5,627 nt of DNA from Deltaproteobacteria bacterium (lineage in GTDB: Bacteria > Desulfobacterota > Syntrophia > Syntrophales > Smithellaceae): contig JAGFXG010000101.1 of NCBI GenBank assembly GCA_017860985.1, forward strand, positions 1-5,627, given 5' to 3'. How positions within the stretch are numbered: position 1 is the first letter of the stretch; each line of letters begins with the position of its first letter. The notes beneath the pieces were generated by a model, which saw only the letters and a list, made by a program, of their open reading frames with translations, was not told the origin of the DNA and made no database searches. Position numbers and translations under genes: made by a program. This document shows positions 1 through 5,627 of this stretch, piece by piece.

Positions 1-817
1 GCCTGGCTGAAACGGGCTTCTCAACTTTTACGGCAGCAATCGTTTCTTTCGGATAGACAGGTTTTACGACGTTGGCCGCCACTGCACTCTCTTTGGGGGG
101 GGCAGGTTCATCAACTTTAGCAGTAAGGACAGTCTCTTTTAATGGAACAGGTTCCACTGCTTTTTCGGTAACGACCTTCTCTTTTGGAGCAATGGGTTCA
201 GTGACTTTAGCAACAGGTGCGGTTTCCTTAGGGGGAACTGGCTCTGCGGCTTTAGCTGCAATGACAGTTTCTTTCGGAGGAACAGGCTCCGCGACTTTGG
301 CGGCAACGGCAGTCTCCTTCGGAGGAACGGATTCCTCAACCTGTTCAGCAATATTTTTTCCCTTTGAAATGACTGATTCCGAGGAAACCAGATTCATTAA
401 TTTTTCACCAACGGAATTGGGTTCGATCTTATTCCATGCGCTCGTTTCGTTTTCCTCTGATGCGTGAATAATACCATCCTGCTCATCATAAAAAACCACA
501 TAGACATATCGAAATTTTTTGTTTGCACAGTCAATCTCCATCAAGCTTTTATAATAGTATAACTTGGAGGGATCATCGGGTGCCTTCTCTATGTTTTTTA
601 GAATAGAAAAATATTGCTTTTTTGAATCTGTGCTTAATATGTTTTTAGTCCAAACGGAAAGGATGCCTTTTTTAGCTTCAAAAATGCTGCTTTTATCATA
701 ATACATGGTGCCTGCCAGCGCAGTATCATAGTATATCCAGTTTTCCGCCCGGGCCTGACTGGCAAACAGGAAAAATATTCCTGAGAAAAATATCAACTGA
801 ATATTCTTTGATTTCAT
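1..817 (-). CDS. Exported surface-adhesin-E-like protein with C-terminal Pro-Lys-Glu tandem repeats (3' end off the left edge)
   Basis: The frame is open from 817 to the left edge with no stop, giving at least 272 residues. Residues 1-24 form a signal peptide: a short Lys-containing start (MKSKNIQ), a hydrophobic core (LIFFSGIFFLFA), and an ARA site before Glu25. Residues 25 to about 145 resemble the Adhesin_E family (first described as Haemophilus protein E). Matching points are the ENW start, YYD at 39-41, VW at 55-56, IDC with Cys97, YDEQDG, and a W-x-I-x-P-x-S signature starting at Trp128. Residues 164-268 are seven 15-residue units of the VPPKETAVAAKVAEP type, and an eighth begins at the edge. 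The product should be periplasmic or surface exposed; its ligand is unknown. Two ATGs are adjacent, at 820 and 817. The AGAGG Shine-Dalgarno lies 3 nt from the first and 6 nt from the second, so I chose 817. Whether a further domain follows the repeats cannot be seen. The Adhesin_E call is from memory of the family pattern. Confidence 0.8.
   Translation of the reverse strand, partial: MKSKNIQLIFFSGIFFLFASQARAENWIYYDTALAGTMYYDKSSIFEAKKGILSVWTKNILSTDSKKQYFSILKNIEKAPDDPSKLYYYKSLMEIDCANKKFRYVYVVFYDEQDGIIHASEENETSAWNKIEPNSVGEKLMNLVSSESVISKGKNIAEQVEESVPPKETAVAAKVAEPVPPKETVIAAKAAEPVPPKETAPVAKVTEPIAPKEKVVTEKAVEPVPLKETVLTAKVDEPAPPKESAVAANVVKPVYPKETIAAVKVEKPVSAR
14..328 (-). repeat. Coding tandem repeat, 7 x 45 bp (15 residues)
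   Basis: Seven in-frame 45-bp units run from 328 down to 14, with the start of an eighth at 13-1. Read as protein, each has the pattern (V/I/A)-x-P-K-E-(T/K/S)-x6-x-(E/K)-P. Pro3, Lys4, Glu5 and Pro15 are kept in all seven units. At DNA level the units are only moderately alike. Between units 1 and 2 I count six silent codon changes against three amino-acid changes, so the array is not freshly duplicated. The composition (Pro, Lys, Glu, Ala, Val) suggests an extended, charged linker or stalk, comparable in character to Pro-rich periplasmic spacers such as that of TonB. The function is inferred from composition only. Confidence 0.93.
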
Positions 818-916
818 CATCTACCTCTTAGACCGTTTCATCCAGTATTTCCCCGATGGATGCAGTGCCAGAATTACATTGTTTATGATCGATGCCGCTT
901 ATTTCATGATGCATTT

Positions 917-944
917 CTTATTGTCTTTCATAAAGGACAATAAG
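917..944. repeat. Near-perfect hairpin (12-bp stem, one bulged base, 3-nt loop)
   Basis: CTTATTGTCTTT (917-928) pairs with AAAGGACAATAAG (932-944) around the loop 'cat' (929-931), with one unpaired G in the right arm. Outside the stem, T-G wobbles could add two or three weaker pairs. Neither strand has a run of T directly after the stem, so it does not look like an ordinary intrinsic terminator. It lies about 100 nt upstream of the adhesin-like start and about 230 nt past the mrfB stop. It could be an operator, a 5' leader structure or an mRNA 3'-end stabiliser; the sequence does not decide between these. Confidence 0.6.
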
Positions 945-994
945 GGAGTTCCGTCGTCATTATATGAAAATTATTTTTGTCATCCTGAATGTTT

Positions 995-1025
995 ATTATC
1001 TGCCCATTTATGAAACGATTTTCAA
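995..1025 (-). promoter_or_regulatory. Weak sigma70-type promoter candidate for the adhesin-like gene
   Basis: On the minus strand TTGAAA (1025-1020, five of six consensus bases) is followed after 19 bp by GATAAT (1000-995, five of six). The spacer is longer than the optimal 17 bp, and the predicted leader would be roughly 170 nt and contain the hairpin at 917-944. In such AT-rich DNA a match of this quality can arise by chance. Confidence 0.25.
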
Positions 1026-1171
1026 TGTATTTTTTTATCATTAAGGTAAATCAACAAAAATAAATCATGCTATGCGTTTGCTGCTGTCCCAGCGTTAGTC
1101 TAATATATTCAAATGGTTATTGGTTAAAAAACAGCTGTCTTGCGTCTGGTACGCGTGGTCTGGAACAGTCG

Positions 1172-2500
1172 CTATGAAAGATGGAGCCTTTTGTTTAAGC
1201 GTTTCAATCGGTGTGAAAGAGAATCTCTTTCTTCATTGGAAAACAAGTTTTTGCCGGACAGGGCGTTTTCAACCATATCTTTTGCCTGGATATAATCCCG
1301 GGTATGATGCTCCAGATATTTGGCCATTTCTGAGATGGCATAAAATTCGTAAGGCTCACAGGCGGCCATCTGCTGCCAGATGTGCGCGGCTTCATTTATT
1401 CTTCCTGTTCGCTTGTATAATTGAGCCAGTTTCTTTTGAGACTGGATAGAAAATTCCTGACAAGTGTCATCATGGAAGATATCCAGGATCTTTTTTACAC
1501 CTTGTGCGTTGGCTCGTTTCAATAAAAGCCGGGCGGCCGCCAGGTAATCGTCTTCATGTGTATGCTGCGCAAGAGCATGCGCGGTCAATACATCAATCAG
1601 ATGTGCGGTGAGCGTCGCCATGGAAATGACGTCCAGACGGTTGTGCTCAAAGATGCCGGCCAGTAAACGGGGATCGCGCCTTCGAAGCCAGTCAAAATAG
1701 CGTTGAGGAATTTCCCATCCGGGAATGTCTCCTTCCCTCCGGACACCGAGGATTTCCTCTTCCAGAGTCGCGAGCCGGCAGTTTTCCAGGCGATGCCCGA
1801 GAATGCGACGCGACGGATGCAGCAGATCCAGATGAGGCAGCTCAGCGAGACATCCGGGCATCCGGTTCAGAATAAAGCGCGTAGAGAGCAGGTTGACGTC
1901 GAAGGCTTTCCCGTTGAAAGTGACCAGAAATTTTTTTCCGGAGGCAATTTCCCGGAGATAGGCCAGCGCTGCTTTTTCTTCGCCAAAATCACGAGCCAAA
2001 ATCTGATGGACCTGAAAATGCCCTTCTTCGAACCATCCCAGACCGATTAAGAAGGCCATCGTGCCGGTGCCGCCCGCCAGCCCCGTGGTTTCGGTATCTA
2101 GAAACAGGGCATCCGATGAGGTGTAATCCCCGAGGATGGGATTGTTGGCCAGCATTCCCGCCGCCGTCATGTCAAAATCAAATGCCTCACGAATGTTACG
2201 GTGGCCATGGCGGCTTGAGCCGGACAACAGGTCACTGACCAGAAAAAAACGGCCGTGTTCATTTTCAATTTCACAGCCATTGAGGATTTCCATCAGCCCC
2301 TGATTGCCCCGCGACGCCACCTCTGCTTTTGCTGACGCGTTTCTGGCCTGTGCGCCCGTGACAACGCTTTCGATCCTGCGTCGCAGATCGTTCAACTGCG
2401 AGAGCCTTTCGGGAGACGTGGCAGTGGTCTGCGCCTGTTCTCTTTCCGGTGGCTCGCCTATTTCGCCGGTCAGGCGTTTTAATTTATCAATCGATTTCAT
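1172..2500 (-). CDS. mrfB: MrfB/YprB-type DEDDh 3'-5' exonuclease with TPR-like C-terminus
   Basis: The 442-residue product has a YprB-type ribonuclease-H-like exonuclease core. Exo I is LDTETTG, with Asp135 and Glu137. Exo II is TFNGKAFDVNLL, with Asp201. Exo III is EHNRLDVISM, with His286 and Asp290 as the 'h' and last D of a DEDDh nuclease. All expected metal-binding residues are present, so the enzyme should be active. The first roughly 80 residues are charged and low in recognisable motifs. Residues about 315-430 are helical, with a TPR-like stretch around LYKRTGRINEAAHIWQQM (361-378). In B. subtilis, MrfB works with the helicase MrfA in repair of mitomycin C damage; the same role is inferred here from family and gene order. 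The gene follows mrfA by 79 nt. I chose ATG at 2500. TTG at 2503 is an alternative, because two AAGGA motifs (2504-2508 and 2512-2516) leave both starts possible. Confidence 0.9.
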   Translation of the reverse strand: MKSIDKLKRLTGEIGEPPEREQAQTTATSPERLSQLNDLRRRIESVVTGAQARNASAKAEVASRGNQGLMEILNGCEIENEHGRFFLVSDLLSGSSRHGHRNIREAFDFDMTAAGMLANNPILGDYTSSDALFLDTETTGLAGGTGTMAFLIGLGWFEEGHFQVHQILARDFGEEKAALAYLREIASGKKFLVTFNGKAFDVNLLSTRFILNRMPGCLAELPHLDLLHPSRRILGHRLENCRLATLEEEILGVRREGDIPGWEIPQRYFDWLRRRDPRLLAGIFEHNRLDVISMATLTAHLIDVLTAHALAQHTHEDDYLAAARLLLKRANAQGVKKILDIFHDDTCQEFSIQSQKKLAQLYKRTGRINEAAHIWQQMAACEPYEFYAISEMAKYLEHHTRDYIQAKDMVENALSGKNLFSNEERDSLSHRLKRLNKRLHLS

Positions 2501-2512
2501 CAATCCTTATAT

Positions 2513-2583
2513 CCTTGCACCTTGTCCCTTGCCCCTTGCCCCTTCGGTCGCTGAGCTTGTCGAAGCGTACCTTGCCCCTTTAA
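2513..2583. repeat. CCTTGCC heptamer array interrupted by an interspersed repeat module
   Basis: On the plus strand consecutive heptamers begin at 2513, 2520, 2527, 2534 and 2541 (CCTTGCA, CCTTGTC, CCTTGCC, CCTTGCC, CCTTCGG). A module with the core GTCGCTGAGCTTGTCGAAG follows (2547-2565), and then heptamers resume at 2570 and 2577. Flanking CTTCG (2542-2546) and CGAAG (2561-2565) can pair, making a small stem. The module matches a short repeat that I recall being scattered between genes in many environmental bacterial genomes, often mis-translated as 'VAELVEA'. The array fills nearly the whole mrfA-mrfB gap and overlaps the mrfA stop codon (2580-2582). In the transcript it reads as repeated GGGGCAAGG, which resembles Shine-Dalgarno sequence. 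Confidence 0.85.
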
Positions 2584-4964
2584 CCTTTCCCTAAAACCAG
2601 CTCAATAATCTTCGGTACGATTTCCTTGGCGGTTTTGCCCACCTCCAGCGTGGGTCCAACGCACGACGGACAGCCATAGGCACAGGGACACCTTTCAATC
2701 AGATGTTTAGCGGATGACAGAAGATTCGTGTGTTCGTGGTAGAGCAGCTCGGAAAAGCCGATGCCGCCGGGATAGGAATCAAATATGAAAATAGTAGGGT
2801 CGAACTCATCAATTCTTGCGCCGGTTTTATTCTCAACCATATCCGGCCGCCCCGCGTCAAATGATGTGATCACGCGTCCGGTTTTCCCCTGGCTGACAAA
2901 CCACTCCCCGCTTTTATCTCCCAGCGACCGGTCGATGTCGTGCGTGTCCGCCATCAGATACAGGGCGGATAGATGCTGGAGTGTATAGGCCAGCGCGGAT
3001 AAACCGTCGATAATTTCCGCGGGCGTAAAATCGAGGTGACGCAGCTTATCGCGGGGGATCGTGAACCAGTAGCTTGTCGTGTGCATATCTTTTTCCGGCA
3101 GATTGACGTCCCCGTAGCCGAGATTTTCCGATGTGTAAAACTTGATCTTCTTGTAGCCCACCACCTTGCGCACGACCTGCACTTCACCATGCTCGACAAT
3201 GGCTCCGCCTTCCGTGTGATTGTCGAAAGAGTCAATCACCCTGACGTTGGTGTAGGTCATTGCATCGGTGTAATAGTCGGTATCCACTTTTCTGACGTAA
3301 GCCTTCTTGCGCTCCAGGTCAAGCTTGTCCACATGGTACTGCTCGGAGGCCAGCATGTAGATGGCTTCGTCATGCACGGCGGTGAAGGCGCTGTCCCAGT
3401 CCACTTCGGCAATGACGCGGTGATTGCCCGCGTCGGTGGTATCGACCACTACCACGTTTTCGGGATTGATTGCCCGCAGGCTGACCTCGTCGGCCGGGTA
3501 GCTTTCCGCCGCCCAGTGCCAGCGGTCGTTTGTCCGGTGCAATACGCCTTTTTCTTCCAGGTACTCCAGAAACTCCTCCAGATTTTCGCCGCCGAATTTT
3601 TCTCCTTTTTCAAAGGGCAGCTCAAAGGCCGCGCTTTTGATGTGGTGCAGCAGGATGAGCAGGTTGTCCGGGTTGATGCGGCAATGCTCCGGCGAGAGCG
3701 CGAAGAAGTAATCCGGATTTTCCATAATGAACTGGTCCAGCGGATTGCTTCTTGCAATCAAAATGGCGAGCGATCTGCCTGTGCGCCTGCCCGCGCGTCC
3801 GGCCTGCTGCCAGGTGCTGGCAATTGAGCCCGGGTAGCCCGCCATGATGCAGGCCTCCAGATTGCCGATGTCAATGCCCAGTTCCAGAGCGTTGGTGCTG
3901 ATGACGCCCATCACTTCGCGCGTGCGCAGGCCGCTTTCGATTTCTCGCCTGAGGTTCGGCAGATAGCCGCCGCGGTAGCCGGTGACGAAATGATCATCGG
4001 TCGGTTTGGTCTTATTGAATTTATCCTTTAAATATTTGGTCAGCACTTCGACATTCAGGCGGCTGGTTGCAAAAACAATCGTTTGAATGTTGTTGCCAAT
4101 CAGATCGGATGCGATCTTGCGTGCCGGCGTCATCGCGCTTTGCCTGATGCCCAGTTCACGGTTCACGATGGGTGGATTATACAAAACAAAAGTCTTGGCG
4201 GCGGTCGGCGCGCCGCTTTTATCCAGAAGTGCCACGGGACGCTCCAGAATTTTTTCGGCGTGTTCACGGGGATTGGCCACCGTGGCTGAGCAGCAGACAA
4301 AGACGGGGTTGGCGCCATAGAAGCGGCAAATCCTGATAAGCCGGCGGATGACATTCGCGAAGTGTGAGCCGAAAATCCCACGGTAAATATGCAGTTCGTC
4401 AATGACGATGAATTTCAGATTTATAAACAGCTTCTGCCACTTGGTGTGATGCGGCAGAATGCCCGCGTGCAGCATGTCGGGATTGGTGACAACAATGTGC
4501 CCCTGCCGGCGGATGGCCTGGCGCGCGTCATCGGGCGTGTCGCCGTCATAGGTGAAGGTTTTGATGTCAGCCTGCAAGTCAGTGATCAGGCTGTGCGCTT
4601 CATGCATCTGGTCCTGGGCCAGCGCCTTGGTGGGAAAAAGATACAGGGCGCGGGTTTCCGGCTCATCAAGAATGCTCTGCAGTACGGGCAGATTGTAGCA
4701 CAGCGTTTTGCCGCTGGGCGTCGGCGTCACGAGCACGACATCCTGGCTATTGCGGATAAAGCGCACGGCCTGCGCCTGATGCTTATATAGTTTTTTCATG
4801 CCACGCGCCTGCAAAACGGAAAGAAGCCGAGGATTTACCCACGGGGGATAGTCTTCCCAGTCGCCTTGCTTTGCCGGAATTTCTACAATTGCCGCCGCAT
4901 TGGCATTGAAGCTTTTGTTTTTCTTTAAACGGGCGATCCATTCTTCTAATGTGAGTTTGGCCAT
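2580..4964 (-). CDS. mrfA: MrfA/YprA-type DExH-box DNA helicase with C-terminal zinc-binding domain
   Basis: The 794-residue product is a superfamily 2 helicase of the YprA/MrfA type (B. subtilis MrfA is about 750 residues). Visible motifs, in order, are: a Q-like element LYKHQAQAV (59-67); Walker A TPTPSGKT (80-87, Lys86); motif Ia LFPTKALAQDQ (109-119); motif II DELH (189-192); motif III SAT (226-228); IVFATSR (about 296-302); motif V STNALELGIDIG (356-367); and motif VI QQAGRAGRR (386-394). The C-terminal DUF1998/MrfA-like zinc domain ends in CPCAYGCPSC, with Cys759, 761, 765 and 768. No motif is missing or broken. The family enzyme is an ATP-dependent 3'-5' DNA helicase that acts with MrfB on mitomycin C damage. 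The role here is inferred from homology and the adjacent mrfB. Two starts exist, ATG at 4970 and ATG at 4964. AGGA lies 5 nt before the second and abuts the first, so I chose 4964. Confidence 0.93.
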   Translation of the reverse strand: MAKLTLEEWIARLKKNKSFNANAAAIVEIPAKQGDWEDYPPWVNPRLLSVLQARGMKKLYKHQAQAVRFIRNSQDVVLVTPTPSGKTLCYNLPVLQSILDEPETRALYLFPTKALAQDQMHEAHSLITDLQADIKTFTYDGDTPDDARQAIRRQGHIVVTNPDMLHAGILPHHTKWQKLFINLKFIVIDELHIYRGIFGSHFANVIRRLIRICRFYGANPVFVCCSATVANPREHAEKILERPVALLDKSGAPTAAKTFVLYNPPIVNRELGIRQSAMTPARKIASDLIGNNIQTIVFATSRLNVEVLTKYLKDKFNKTKPTDDHFVTGYRGGYLPNLRREIESGLRTREVMGVISTNALELGIDIGNLEACIMAGYPGSIASTWQQAGRAGRRTGRSLAILIARSNPLDQFIMENPDYFFALSPEHCRINPDNLLILLHHIKSAAFELPFEKGEKFGGENLEEFLEYLEEKGVLHRTNDRWHWAAESYPADEVSLRAINPENVVVVDTTDAGNHRVIAEVDWDSAFTAVHDEAIYMLASEQYHVDKLDLERKKAYVRKVDTDYYTDAMTYTNVRVIDSFDNHTEGGAIVEHGEVQVVRKVVGYKKIKFYTSENLGYGDVNLPEKDMHTTSYWFTIPRDKLRHLDFTPAEIIDGLSALAYTLQHLSALYLMADTHDIDRSLGDKSGEWFVSQGKTGRVITSFDAGRPDMVENKTGARIDEFDPTIFIFDSYPGGIGFSELLYHEHTNLLSSAKHLIERCPCAYGCPSCVGPTLEVGKTAKEIVPKIIELVLGKG

Positions 4965-4970
4965 AATCAT

Positions 4971-4982
4971 CCTGAAATCAGG
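4971..4982 (-). promoter_or_regulatory. Palindrome covering the mrfA ribosome-binding site
   Basis: CCTGAAATCAGG is a 5-2-5 inverted repeat. On the minus strand its right arm supplies the AGG of the mrfA Shine-Dalgarno, directly before the first possible ATG (4970). As RNA it could form a 4-bp stem with a 4-nt loop that partly hides the site; as DNA it could be a small operator. The structure is short, so chance is a real alternative. Confidence 0.4.
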
Positions 4983-5017
4983 GAGATCCGCTGGTATTGC
5001 CGATCTGTTAATGAATA

Positions 5018-5046
5018 ATCATTGCTGAAATATCTCTTTATGTCAA
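5018..5046 (-). promoter_or_regulatory. Sigma70-type promoter for mrfAB
   Basis: On the minus strand a perfect TTGACA -35 (5046-5041) is followed after exactly 17 bp by AATGAT (5023-5018, four of six -10 bases). Transcription would begin near 5011, giving a leader of about 45 nt before the mrfA start at 4964. A short inverted repeat, AATGA-ATAA-TCATT (5010-5023), overlaps the -10 element and could be a repressor site. I saw no LexA-type box, but LexA sites vary between groups. Confidence 0.55.
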
Positions 5047-5116
5047 GGCAGCATATCCGGCGGCAATTTTGTCTGCTCCGTTAAGATAAAAATCCATATT
5101 TGATGTGTTATTCGGC

Positions 5117-5145
5117 TTGAATAATAAGGCTTGCTGAATTATATC
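5117..5145 (+). promoter_or_regulatory. Candidate promoter for the small plus-strand gene
   Basis: TTGAAT (5117-5122, four of six) and TATATC (5140-5145, four of six) are separated by 17 bp. The predicted start near 5152 would leave a leader of about 50 nt before the ATG at 5205. The spacing is ideal but both boxes are imperfect, and the region is AT-rich. It would be divergent from the mrfAB promoter, with about 70 bp between the two -35 boxes. Confidence 0.35.
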
Positions 5146-5204
5146 TTGATCGTAATATCAGCTCGGTAAAGTAATGTTCTAATCATGAGTTGCCGGAGAA
5201 AAAA

Positions 5205-5546
5205 ATGAAGACCGGTTTTACCTACTCAGACAGCCTCATTTCCATAAGAGATGATACAATCATTTTTAATGATTATTACTTTCCCACCATGAAAGAAAAA
5301 ACAGTCCGGCTGGCCGATATTGAAAAGATCGTGGTCCGACCATTGACCATATGGAACGGAAAATGGCGACTGCACGGAACCGGAAACTTTAAAATCTGGT
5401 ATCCAAGGGACAATGATCGCCCCAAACGGGACCGGGTATTCTTTGCCAAACTGAAAAACCAGTGGATCAATATCGGATTTACAGTTGAACGTGCGGATCA
5501 GGTAGAAAAAATATTCGCCGGTAAAAATTTGCTTAAAGCCGCCTGA
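5205..5546 (+). CDS. Small cytoplasmic protein of unknown function, possibly PH-like fold
   Basis: The product has 113 residues, with no signal peptide and no membrane segment. I do not recognise a named family with confidence. It is rich in alternating hydrophobic/polar stretches suggesting beta strands (for example LISIRDDTIIFNDYYF at 11-26). It also has two striking aromatic/basic segments, WNGKWRLHGTG (50-60) and WYPRDNDRPKRDRVFF (65-80), and a closing helix-like DQVEKIF (98-104) after GFTV. A strand-rich body capped by a helix is compatible with a bacterial PH-like domain; this is inference from pattern only. The start is firm: GGAG (5195-5198) sits 6 nt before ATG 5205, so the upstream in-frame TTG at 5190 is unlikely. 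The next gene begins 34 nt downstream on the same strand, suggesting one transcript. Confidence 0.8.
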   Translation: MKTGFTYSDSLISIRDDTIIFNDYYFPTMKEKTVRLADIEKIVVRPLTIWNGKWRLHGTGNFKIWYPRDNDRPKRDRVFFAKLKNQWINIGFTVERADQVEKIFAGKNLLKAA

Positions 5547-5568
5547 AGAATTTATTAATATTTATTAC

Positions 5569-5573
5569 AAGGA
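5569..5573 (+). promoter_or_regulatory. Ribosome-binding site of the right-edge gene
   Basis: AAGGA lies 7 nt before ATG 5581. This supports a true start there even though only a short piece of the gene is in the window. Confidence 0.65.
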
Positions 5574-5580
5574 AGTTGCC

Positions 5581-5627
5581 ATGTCGCTTTTCAGTATTGA
5601 TGAGAAAAAATGTAAACGGGACGGCAT
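5581..5627 (+). CDS. N-terminus of a probable 4Fe-4S ferredoxin / nitroreductase-type protein (right-edge partial)
   Basis: Only 15 complete codons are visible, reading MSLFSIDEKKCKRDG, followed by AT (Ile or Met). This closely resembles the start of ferredoxin-fused nitroreductases, which typically begin with a short strand, then C-x-R-D-G-I-C and an E-C-P cluster-binding segment. The single Cys seen (Cys11) would be the first 4Fe-4S ligand. A stand-alone ferredoxin or another two-cluster oxidoreductase would look the same this early. There is a good ribosome-binding site and no terminator in the 34-nt gap after the preceding gene, so co-transcription is likely. Confidence 0.65.
   Translation, partial: MSLFSIDEKKCKRDG

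Larger units (their letters stand above)
821..1171. other. AT-rich intergenic gap between mrfB and the adhesin-like gene
   Basis: No convincing gene is present on either strand in these 351 bases. The gap lies downstream of the mrfB stop and upstream of the adhesin-like start, both on the minus strand. It holds the hairpin at 917-944 and a weak minus-strand promoter candidate at 995-1025. Close to the mrfB stop there is a short ACAGCTGT palindrome followed on the minus strand by six T (about 1127-1140). It has no room for a loop, so I do not call it a terminator. Read-through from mrfB into the adhesin-like gene therefore cannot be excluded. Confidence 0.6.

Noticed and set aside
72..467. 131-codon plus-strand ORF with a repetitive Gly/Thr/Ser-rich product
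   Set aside because: It is the antisense shadow of the 45-bp repeat array. The minus frame has a signal peptide, a ribosome-binding site and a domain pattern; this one has none of these.
860..880. Sigma54-like TGGCAC element on the minus strand upstream of the adhesin-like gene
   Set aside because: The required -12 TTGC element is absent at the correct spacing.
1127..1140. Possible mrfB terminator (ACAGCTGT followed by six T on the minus strand)
   Set aside because: The palindrome has no loop and too short a stem to act as an intrinsic terminator.
1120..1449. 109-codon plus-strand ORF starting in the gap and running over the mrfB 3' end
   Set aside because: It has no convincing ribosome-binding site and mostly overlaps mrfB in antisense; the composition is not protein-like.
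2513..2583. CRISPR-like reading of the short repeats
   Set aside because: The units are 7 bp and contiguous, with no regular spacers; there are no cas genes in the window.
2304..2594. 96-codon plus-strand ORF ending in a 'VAELVEA'-like peptide
   Set aside because: It is antisense to mrfB, and its tail is a translation of the intergenic repeat, a known source of spurious proteins.
3036..3827. 263-codon plus-strand ORF antisense to mrfA
   Set aside because: It lies wholly inside the well-supported helicase gene, has no recognisable motif, and is explained by codon bias of the opposite strand.
5147..5160. TGAT-N6-ATCA inverted repeat near the start of the plus-strand transcript
   Set aside because: Four-base arms in AT-rich DNA are too weak to call an operator.

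Overview
The window looks like part of a free-living, moderately GC-rich Gram-negative chromosome. The best guess is a deltaproteobacterial (Desulfobacterota / Syntrophia-like) lineage. This rests on gene content only: an exported Adhesin_E-type protein, a ferredoxin-nitroreductase start, and an interspersed 'VAELVEA'-type intergenic repeat that I recall from such environmental genomes. It is an inference, not a measurement.

Layout from left to right. Positions 1-817 (minus strand, running off the left edge) encode a secreted protein with a signal peptide and a surface-adhesin-E-like domain. A tandem array of seven 15-residue Pro-Lys-Glu units follows. Positions 821-1171 are an AT-rich non-coding gap holding a near-perfect hairpin (917-944) and a weak promoter candidate. 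Positions 1172-2500 (minus) encode a DEDDh exonuclease of the YprB/MrfB family with a TPR-like tail. Positions 2580-4964 (minus) encode a YprA/MrfA-type DExH helicase with a C-terminal four-cysteine zinc motif. The 79-nt gap between these two genes is filled by CCTTGCC heptamers and a copy of the interspersed repeat. Positions 4965-5204 are a divergent promoter region. Positions 5205-5546 (plus) encode a 113-residue protein of unknown function. At 5581 another plus-strand gene begins and runs off the right edge; its first residues look like a 4Fe-4S ferredoxin/nitroreductase.

How the genes fit together. mrfA and mrfB form a two-gene unit in the order known from Bacillus subtilis, where the helicase and exonuclease act together in repair of mitomycin C-type DNA damage outside the UvrABC pathway. 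A promoter with a perfect TTGACA -35 and a 17-bp spacer precedes mrfA. The small protein and the ferredoxin/nitroreductase probably form a separate, divergent operon. The exported repeat protein has its own ribosome-binding site and no evident functional link to the repair pair.

I did not see a CRISPR array, tRNA, rRNA, IS element or phage gene. The clearest unusual items are the repeat-bearing exported protein, the repeat-filled mrfA-mrfB junction, and the occurrence of the mrfAB pair outside its well-studied host group.
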